A DNA stretch of 11,860 nucleotides, from the NCBI GenBank assembly GCA_012521805.1, contig JAAYLQ010000022.1, positions 1 through 11,860 of the forward strand. The letters run 5' to 3'. The translations under genes and the position numbers were made by a program. The notes beneath the pieces are model-generated. The model was not told the origin of the DNA. It ran no database searches and saw nothing but the letters and a program-made list of their open reading frames with translations. Position 1 is the first letter of the stretch. Each line of letters opens with the position of its first letter. Below, piece after piece: positions 7,454 through 11,860 of this stretch. The stretch is from Bacillota bacterium. Lineage in GTDB: Bacteria > Bacillota > Limnochordia > Darwinibacteriales > DTU012.

Positions 7454-8320
7454 ATGAACAATATTGATCCAAACCGTGCTCTGCAGCTGCCTAGAGGTGG
7501 CGTCATCATGGATGTGGTGAACGTTGAGCAAGCCAAGATTGCTGAACAGGCAGGAGCCGTGGCAGTTATGGCGCTAGAGAGAGTGCCGGCAGATATTCGT
7601 GCAGCCGGAGGTGTGGCGCGGATGGCTGATCCGAGAATTGCCGAGGCGATTCTCGAGGCTGTTTCCATTCCAGTCATGGCAAAATGCCGTATTGGACATA
7701 TTGTTGAGGCACGGGTGTTAGAATCAATAGGTGTAGACTGCATCGATGAGAGCGAGGTTTTAACTCCCGCAGATGACAAATATCACATCAATAAGGCGGA
7801 GTTCAGTGTGCCGTTTGTCTGCGGCTGCCGCAACCTTGGTGAAGCTGCCAGACGACTTGGGGAAGGAGCAGCAATGCTTAGAACCAAGGGCGAACCAGGA
7901 ACCGGAAATATTGTTGAGGCTGTACGCCATATGCGGCAGGTTCAAGCTGACATCCGCATGCTAGTATCCATGTCTCGAGATGAAGTGATGAGCTATGCTA
8001 AAGAGATTGGTGCGCCTTTTGAAATACTGCTGGATATCCGAGACCGAGGCAGGCTGCCGGTGCTGAATTATGCTGCAGGCGGTATTGCTACTCCGAGCGA
8101 TGCTGCTTTGATGATGGAACTTGGTGCCGATGGCGTTTTTGTTGGCTCAGGTATTTTCAAGTCTGAGAATCCAGAGAAATACGCTAAGGCAATAGTGAAA
8201 GCTGCCGCAAATTATCGCGACTACAATTTAATAGCAGAGTTATCGAAGGACCTTGGTCCTGCTATGAAGGGGATTGAAATCGATCGCCTTGAGGTGAGAA
8301 TGCAGGACCGCAGCGAGTAA
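7454..8320 (+). CDS. pdxS: PdxS (Pdx1), pyridoxal 5'-phosphate synthase lyase subunit
   Basis: PdxS condenses ribulose/ribose 5-phosphate, glyceraldehyde 3-phosphate and ammonia into pyridoxal 5'-phosphate in the cytoplasm, as a dodecamer that normally receives ammonia from the glutaminase PdxT. The 288 residues are a complete TIM barrel with the family hallmarks GGVIMDVVN (D20), MALERVPADIRAAGGVARM, IPVMAKCRIGH (K77, matching the sugar-binding Lys81 of the Bacillus enzyme), DESEVLTPAD, RTKGEPGTGN (K145, matching Lys149), and GADGVFVGSGIFKSENP. It is a few residues shorter than the usual 294 at the ends. The start has the strong site AAAGGGGGG (7437-7445) 8 bases ahead. Unusually, no pdxT follows: the next gene is a kinase on the same strand after 206 bases and a hairpin. 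Confidence 0.97.
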   Translation: MNNIDPNRALQLPRGGVIMDVVNVEQAKIAEQAGAVAVMALERVPADIRAAGGVARMADPRIAEAILEAVSIPVMAKCRIGHIVEARVLESIGVDCIDESEVLTPADDKYHINKAEFSVPFVCGCRNLGEAARRLGEGAAMLRTKGEPGTGNIVEAVRHMRQVQADIRMLVSMSRDEVMSYAKEIGAPFEILLDIRDRGRLPVLNYAAGGIATPSDAALMMELGADGVFVGSGIFKSENPEKYAKAIVKAAANYRDYNLIAELSKDLGPAMKGIEIDRLEVRMQDRSE

Positions 8321-8343
8321 GCTGTTTCAGGTCTGAACAAATC

Positions 8344-8385
8344 GCCCAAATGAGTCTTGCGTTTTGCATCGATTCTTTGGGCTTT
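8344..8385 (+). terminator. Probable terminator after pdxS
   Basis: GCCCAAA (8344-8350) pairs with TTTGGGC (8376-8382). Inside, GAGTC and GATTC can pair with one G-T wobble, and TGC-GTTTT-GCA closes the tip. The tail TTTCTTATT is T-rich but interrupted. This is a long, slightly imperfect hairpin 24 bases after the pdxS stop; terminator is the most likely role. The rest of 8386-8526 is A/T-rich with no clear promoter, though GATAAT at 8467-8472 could be a -10 element without a good -35. Confidence 0.55.
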
Positions 8386-8526
8386 CTTATTACTCAAAGC
8401 AAGCATTAACAGGATGTTAGAATTGAAGGATAAATCCAGAATATGTAGAAGTTGGTAATTAAAAGTGATAATTATTAAGGTGTTGACCAGGGAGCTGAGC
8501 TGACGGAGTTACATGTAGTAAACCAG

Positions 8527-9795
8527 ATGCGGGATTTTGGAGTCGCGTTTATATCAAATGTACCATGGGGCACCCACATTTGTGGTTTTTACCAGGAGCA
8601 CCTAGATTATTTGGAAACAGCGATTCCATATTTAGAGACAGGTTTGGAGCACAATGAATACTGTGTTTGGGTAATACCAACTTGGCTGACAAGTGCTGAT
8701 GCGTATGCTTTGTTGAAGGAAAAAATACCTAATTTTGCTCAATACCAGGCTCAGGGTCAGATTAAGATCTGTACTACTAACGAGTGGTATCTGCGTTTCG
8801 GGAAATTTGAACCCCATGTTCTGGTGCAGGCTTGGATGAAAGAGTACAACAAGGCTATGAGCGGTAATTGGGATGGAGTGCGGATCCTTGGAACCCCATA
8901 CTGGCGCGGACATCGAGATTGGAAATCGGTTGTCGCGTATGAGAATTTGATGGAGGAAAAGGTTGGCATGCTCAAACTCTTAGTGCTGTGCTTGTACGAT
9001 ATAACTGATTTGGAAATTTACCAGATCCTAGACTTAGCCAGCAGCCATAAGTTTGCGTTTGTTAAATGTGATCATGATTGGAAATACTCAAACAAAGTTG
9101 CTGAAGTTAATCAGCTGAATAATCTGGCAAAAATGGTAGCTGGAATCGTGCATGAGATCAGAAATCCTATGACCGCAGTGATTGCCCTGATGCAGCTGCT
9201 CCAGGGCAAAGAAGAACTGCAGGGATATCAAAACTTGTTTGGTTCGATTATCGATGAGATGCACCGTGCAAACGGCATAATTGCCGAGTATCTGTCAATG
9301 GTTGGACAGAAACAGCGGACGGTGCAGAATCGAAATCTCAATCAGATCCTCCATAACCTGATGCCGCTTATTAAAGCTGAGGCCAGCAAGCAGAAGAAGC
9401 AGGTCAGGTTTTTTCCCAGCGAAATCGATGATATCGCTGTAGATGAGAAAGAAATCCGGCAGGTTTTATTAAACCTTGTTCACAATGGTTTTGAAGCTAT
9501 GGAGCGGGATGGAATTCTGCAGATCAAAACATATATGCATAACGATAATGTTGTTTTAGAAGTTCAAGATGACGGTCATGGAATTCCGCCTGAGGTTTTA
9601 CACAGATTAGGTCAGCCTTTCTTGACCACCAAGGAAGGCGGTACAGGCTTGGGCCTTTATGTTACTTTTAAGATTTTGAAATTCTATCATGCGACTGTTA
9701 AGGTCGACAGTTCGCCAATGGGAACTACCTTTAGTATAGCTTTTCCATCGGTCTGCGGGGAAAATCAAGCTACTCCTTCTACGCCTTCAGCTTGA
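8527..9795 (+). CDS. Soluble MEDS-domain sensor histidine kinase
   Basis: This is a two-component or phosphorelay kinase of 422 residues with no membrane helix or signal peptide, so it senses something in the cytoplasm. The N-terminal part (about 10-175) looks like a MEDS domain, first described in the DcmR repressor and in methanogens and proposed to sense small organic compounds: WGTHICGFYQ at 14-23, YLETGLEHNEYCVWV, RILGTPYW. Next come the HisKA region with the phosphoacceptor H209 in HEIRNP, and HATPase_c with N316/N320 (LLNLVHNG), DDGHG at 348-352 and GGTGLG at 371-376. The H-box surroundings (AGIVHEIRNPMTA..ALMQLL, IIDEM..ANGIIAEYL) resemble sporulation kinases of Bacillota. No response regulator lies beside it. 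The start is uncertain: ATG 8527 lacks a good ribosome site at normal distance; the frame is open upstream to 8479, with CTG 8500 behind AGGGAG as a weak alternative. Confidence 0.9.
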   Translation: MRDFGVAFISNVPWGTHICGFYQEHLDYLETAIPYLETGLEHNEYCVWVIPTWLTSADAYALLKEKIPNFAQYQAQGQIKICTTNEWYLRFGKFEPHVLVQAWMKEYNKAMSGNWDGVRILGTPYWRGHRDWKSVVAYENLMEEKVGMLKLLVLCLYDITDLEIYQILDLASSHKFAFVKCDHDWKYSNKVAEVNQLNNLAKMVAGIVHEIRNPMTAVIALMQLLQGKEELQGYQNLFGSIIDEMHRANGIIAEYLSMVGQKQRTVQNRNLNQILHNLMPLIKAEASKQKKQVRFFPSEIDDIAVDEKEIRQVLLNLVHNGFEAMERDGILQIKTYMHNDNVVLEVQDDGHGIPPEVLHRLGQPFLTTKEGGTGLGLYVTFKILKFYHATVKVDSSPMGTTFSIAFPSVCGENQATPSTPSA

Positions 9796-9796
9796 T
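9764..9796. repeat. Inverted repeat over the convergent gene ends
   Basis: ATCAAGCT (9764-9771) and AGCTTGAT (9789-9796) are perfect 8-base arms around 17 bases. They span the stop codons of both the kinase gene (9793-9795) and the minus-strand phosphoesterase gene (9779-9781). There is no T tail on either side, so a bidirectional terminator is only a possibility; coding constraint or chance is the alternative. Confidence 0.5.
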
Positions 9797-10246
9797 GTGT
9801 TCAGCTTTAATCGAATCGGGAGTAAGATGGACGATTCCTGCAGTAATCGGATAGGAGAAGCGCCGAGGTCCAGCACTGCCGGGATTAAAGTACACCACGC
9901 CACCCGTTTGCTCCAGCAGGGGTTGGTGGGAATGACCGAAAATTACTAGATCAATTCCCTGTTCCCGGGGATTAATCCTGATCAGCTGGCGGTTGTGGGT
10001 CACATAGATGCGGTATCCCATAATTTCTACTGTTTCAGATAGTTTCAGCTTCGGAAAATCATATCGAGAATCGACATTACCAAGCACAGCTATTGTTGAG
10101 CTGATTGCATTTAAATCAGACAAGACTTCAGGTCTACCGATATCACCGGCATGAATAATGAGATTTACTTTGGAAAATATGGAAAAGATCTCTGGTCTTA
10201 ACAGTCCATGAGTATCGGATATAACGCCGATAGTATATTTTTCCAT
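9779..10246 (-). CDS. YfcE/MJ0936-type metallophosphoesterase
   Basis: The protein belongs to the small calcineurin-like phosphoesterases that hydrolyse phosphodiesters with two metal ions; the physiological substrate of this group is not settled. From the start at 10246 it has 155 residues, a normal length. Metal-binding residues read in order: D11 and H13 (SDTHG), D35 (HAGD), N57 (LGNVD), H84 (VTHN), H105 and H107 (GHSH), then NPGS. One small deviation is THN where relatives usually have THG-H. ATG 10246 is chosen over TTG 10261 because GGGGGTG stands just ahead of it, and the protein then begins MEKYTIGVISDTHG as in the family. It is transcribed alone from the promoter at 10285-10313, away from the membrane-protein gene, and its last 17 bases overlap the end of the kinase gene on the other strand. 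Confidence 0.93.
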   Translation of the reverse strand: MEKYTIGVISDTHGLLRPEIFSIFSKVNLIIHAGDIGRPEVLSDLNAISSTIAVLGNVDSRYDFPKLKLSETVEIMGYRIYVTHNRQLIRINPREQGIDLVIFGHSHQPLLEQTGGVVYFNPGSAGPRRFSYPITAGIVHLTPDSIKAEHIKLKA

Positions 10247-10284
10247 TGAGCACACCCCCAATAAGGTGAAACTTGCGGTAATTT

Positions 10285-10313
10285 ATTATAGCTTAGCATG
10301 GACAAATTATCAA
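10285..10313 (-). promoter_or_regulatory. Sigma-A promoter of the phosphoesterase gene
   Basis: Read on the minus strand, TTGATA (10308-10313) and a perfect TATAAT (10285-10290) are separated by exactly 17 bases. The start codon follows about 40 bases downstream, with the ribosome site in between. This is the best promoter match in the window. Confidence 0.8.
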
Positions 10314-10383
10314 TTAGCTTAATGGGATAAAGGTGCTGTCATAGACCAGGATGAAATGTGGTTGAAGATGCTTGTGTATGAAT

Positions 10384-10410
10384 GAGGGTGCACTTCGGTG
10401 CATCCTCTTT
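10384..10410 (+). terminator. UUCG hairpin with short T tract in the leader of the membrane-protein gene
   Basis: GAGGGTGCAC (10384-10393) and GTGCATCCTC (10398-10407) form a 10-bp stem with one G-T pair, closed by the very stable C(TTCG)G tetraloop, then TTTAGTTTGC. It works as a terminator only in the plus direction; the minus-strand side has no T run. No gene precedes it on this strand, so it may end a short non-coding transcript or act as an attenuator in the leader of the gene starting at 10495. The rest of 10314-10494 shows only very short reading frames and no clear plus-strand promoter. Confidence 0.6.
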
Positions 10411-10494
10411 AGTTTGCTCAGTACTCTGCATATTTTCGGGGTTAAGAGTAAAACTATATTTAAATATCAAGCTCAATTAAAGGAGTTATTCATT

Positions 10495-10965
10495 GTGGAG
10501 CTGCAGTTACCGGTTTACTTAATTTATCCCGTTTATACAGCAGTTATTGCCCTGGCGTTAATTCTAGTGGTTCCCAGACCTGAGATTAAACGACTGCTGA
10601 TTTACGGTATTATCTTTGGAGCGATAATAAATGCAGTACTGATGGCAGTTCACTCGTCCCTAGATCTGGGCGGCCATATTAACTATGGCAGTTTTGGTTT
10701 AGGTAATTTTTCGTTGTTTCCGCCTATAGCCTGGACATTATGGTTTATAATGTTCTTCTATTTTCTACCCGAGCACTCTATCCTAACTGCAGTATATATA
10801 GTCAGCGCAGCTGCCTACGCTATGTTCTTTTCTAATGTTTTAGTTAATCTGGAGGTGTTCGTATGGAAAGCGGGGAGGGTAATTTACCCATTTTTCCTTT
10901 ATTTGATTTGGTTTACGATTGCAGCATGGGGGTATTTCCGCATCAAGGACAAGTTTCAGCAGTAA
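10495..10965 (+). CDS. Five-helix integral membrane protein of unknown function
   Basis: I do not recognise this family with confidence. The 156 residues have five hydrophobic segments (about 6-26, 33-53, 73-91, 96-115 and 128-148), a charged loop after the first helix (PRPEIKR), a polar glycine-rich loop between helices 2 and 3 (HSSLDLGGHINYGSFGLGN), and a basic tail (FRIKDKFQQ). No catalytic motif or signal peptidase site is visible. The topology is reminiscent of small conserved membrane proteins of Bacillota such as the CBO0543 group, but this is only an impression. The start is GTG 10495, supported by AAAGGAG at 10479-10485; a longer frame from TTG 10372 would read through the stable hairpin and is unlikely. 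It is a single-gene unit closed by its own terminator. Confidence 0.8.
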   Translation: MELQLPVYLIYPVYTAVIALALILVVPRPEIKRLLIYGIIFGAIINAVLMAVHSSLDLGGHINYGSFGLGNFSLFPPIAWTLWFIMFFYFLPEHSILTAVYIVSAAAYAMFFSNVLVNLEVFVWKAGRVIYPFFLYLIWFTIAAWGYFRIKDKFQQ

Positions 10966-10975
10966 TTTTGAAAAC

Positions 10976-11003
10976 AACCTCAGCTACCTGGGGTTAATTT
11001 TTT
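10976..11003 (+). terminator. Intrinsic terminator after the membrane-protein gene
   Basis: AACCTCAG (10976-10983) pairs with CTGGGGTT (10988-10995), one G-T wobble, around loop CTAC, followed by AATTTTTT. It stands 10 bases after the stop and just before the promoter of the MerR gene, so the two units are separate. Confidence 0.85.
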
Positions 11004-11007
11004 GCCC

Positions 11008-11038
11008 TTGACATTGACGCTGCGTAAAGGTCTAAGAT
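11008..11038 (+). promoter_or_regulatory. MerR-type promoter and operator of the TipAS-domain regulator
   Basis: TTGACA (11008-11013) and TAAGAT (11033-11038) are separated by 19 bases, the over-long spacing typical of promoters activated by MerR proteins through DNA distortion. The spacer contains the near-perfect dyad TTGACGC-T-GCGTAAA (11014-11028, 6 of 7 positions matching), centred at 11021. This strongly suggests that the regulator encoded just downstream controls its own gene. Confidence 0.75.
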
Positions 11039-11061
11039 AATAAGTGGGGGAGGTGAGCGGT

Positions 11062-11825
11062 ATGGAGTACACAGTAAAGGAGTTCGCCGACTTAGCTGGC
11101 GTCAGCGGTAGGACCCTCCGGTACTATGATCAAATTGGGATTCTCAAGCCGGCAAGAATCAACGAGTCAGGGTACCGGATTTATGGATCTGAGGAGGTAG
11201 ATCTGCTGCAGCAGATTCTCTTTTTCGCGAACTTGGCGTTGAGTTAAAAGAGATTAAAACTATTATCAGCGACAAAGAATTTGATAAGATCAAAGCACTG
11301 CGCCAGCACCGCAAGAGACTCCTCGAGAAACGCAGAAAACTGGATCTGCTTATCAGCAATGTTGAGCGATCCATTGCTGCTTATGAAAGGGGAATTGCTA
11401 TGTCAGACAAAGAAAAGTTCGAGGGTTTCAAGGAGAAGCTGATTGAAGAAAATGAGAGAAAATATGGTAAGGAAATCCGGGAAAAATACGGGACAGAGGC
11501 TGTAGAACGCTCGAATCAGGCTTTTATGAATATGACTGAGGAACGGTATGCTGAGTTTACCGAGTTAACCAGTCAGGTGATTGAAACGCTGAATCAAGCA
11601 TATGCCCAAGGAGATCCAAGCAGTGAATTAGCGCAAAAAGCAGCGGATCTCCACCGCAGATGGCTGACCTTTGCTTGGGGTGGAACTTATAGTAAAGAGG
11701 CACATGCAGGGGTAGCTCAGATGTATGTTGATGATCCCAGATTTACCGAGTACTATGATCAGCATCAGCCAGGACTAGCAGTATTCCTGCGGGAGGCGGT
11801 TCATATCTATACTAAAACTAGCTAA
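11062..11825 (+). pseudogene. MerR-family regulator with TipAS drug-binding domain (Mta/TipAL-like), split by a one-base frameshift
   Basis: TipAL and Mta are activators that bind antibiotics or hydrophobic drugs through the C-terminal TipAS domain and switch on resistance or efflux genes. The start ATG 11062 follows GGAGGTGA (11049-11056). The winged-helix part reads MEYTVKEFADLAGVSGRTLR then YYDQIGILKPARINESGYRIY, but after codon 54 the frame ends at TAA 11245-11247. The frame 11226-11825 continues the same protein with RELGVELKEIKTIISDKEFD, a basic coiled coil (LRQHRKRLLEKRRKLDLLI), and the TipAS domain (about 120-254). One extra T in the run 11221-11225 would restore about 254 residues, matching Mta (257) and TipAL (253). 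The gene has its own promoter and terminator; no efflux pump is next to it in the window. Either a true mutation or a homopolymer consensus error is possible. Confidence 0.88.
11400..11825 (+). CDS. Possible separately translated TipAS-like drug-binding domain
   Basis: Inside the split regulator gene, ATG 11400 is preceded by AAAGGGG (11386-11392) at 7 bases, a good ribosome binding site. The 141-residue product (MSDKEKFEGFKEKLIEEN to the end) is the complete all-helical TipAS domain without the DNA-binding part. In Streptomyces lividans, the tipA gene makes exactly such a short form (TipAS) in excess over the long form from an internal start, where it traps thiopeptides. Here the short form would survive the upstream frameshift. 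Independent translation is inferred from the ribosome site only. Confidence 0.5.
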   Translation: MSDKEKFEGFKEKLIEENERKYGKEIREKYGTEAVERSNQAFMNMTEERYAEFTELTSQVIETLNQAYAQGDPSSELAQKAADLHRRWLTFAWGGTYSKEAHAGVAQMYVDDPRFTEYYDQHQPGLAVFLREAVHIYTKTS

Positions 11826-11849
11826 GCGGCGGATAGTTACGCCGCTTTT
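11824..11849 (+). terminator. Intrinsic terminator after the TipAS-domain gene
   Basis: AAGCGGCG (11824-11831) and CGCCGCTT (11840-11847) form a perfect 8-bp stem around an 8-base loop, followed by TT. The T tract is short (four T in all from 11846), but the stem is GC-rich and begins in the stop codon. Confidence 0.8.
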
Positions 11850-11860
11850 CCGTGTGTGCC

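Noticed and set aside
10372..10494. Longer start for the membrane-protein gene
   Set aside because: A TTG start there lacks a ribosome site and the added part runs through the stable UUCG hairpin.
11044..11061. GTG start six codons before the MerR start
   Set aside because: It lies in the ribosome binding site of ATG 11062; the family begins with the MEYTVKEFA segment.
1..11860. Mobile element, phage, CRISPR array, toxin-antitoxin or defence island
   Set aside because: No transposase, integrase, spaced direct repeats, tRNA attachment site or defence domain can be seen on either strand.

Overview
The window looks like a chromosomal segment of a Bacillota (Firmicutes, clostridia-like or a related uncultured lineage). 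The reasons are strong AGGAGG-type ribosome binding sites before almost every gene, short T-tailed intrinsic terminators, a MecA/PbpC-type penicillin-binding protein, PdxS-type vitamin B6 synthesis, a kinase whose phosphotransfer region resembles sporulation kinases, and a MerR-TipAS regulator of the Mta kind. Base composition looks moderate and even, and I see no insertion sequence, phage gene, CRISPR array, tRNA or rRNA. It reads as ordinary core/house-keeping chromosome rather than a mobile island. No overtly new multi-gene system is visible; the points of interest are smaller.

Layout. (1) 1-153: the 3' end of a gene, possibly an ABC-F ATPase, closed by an intrinsic terminator. (2) 239-7346: a run of five co-directional genes with gaps of 72, 0, -50 and 19 bases, very likely one operon: a LOG-family nucleotide phosphoribohydrolase broken by a one-base frameshift, a class B penicillin-binding protein, trkA and trkH (potassium uptake), and a cardiolipin synthase. 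(3) 7363-8385: pdxS (pyridoxal phosphate synthase) with its own promoter candidate and terminator, but with no pdxT beside it. (4) 8527-9795: a soluble histidine kinase with an N-terminal MEDS sensory domain and no partner response regulator. (5) 9779-10246, minus strand: a YfcE-type metallophosphoesterase with a clear promoter; its end overlaps the end of the kinase gene. (6) 10384-11003: a UUCG hairpin followed by a five-helix membrane protein of unknown function and its terminator. (7) 11008-11849: a MerR-family TipAS-domain regulator behind a typical 19-bp-spacer MerR promoter; it carries a one-base frameshift in a T run, but a good internal start remains for the drug-binding domain alone.

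How they fit together: genes of the long operon all act at the envelope (peptidoglycan cross-linking, K+ uptake and turgor, anionic phospholipid), so a coordinated response to osmotic or growth state is a reasonable inference. The remaining genes are separate units. Two one-base deletions in otherwise well-conserved genes mean that consensus or assembly error should be excluded before either gene is called a true pseudogene.
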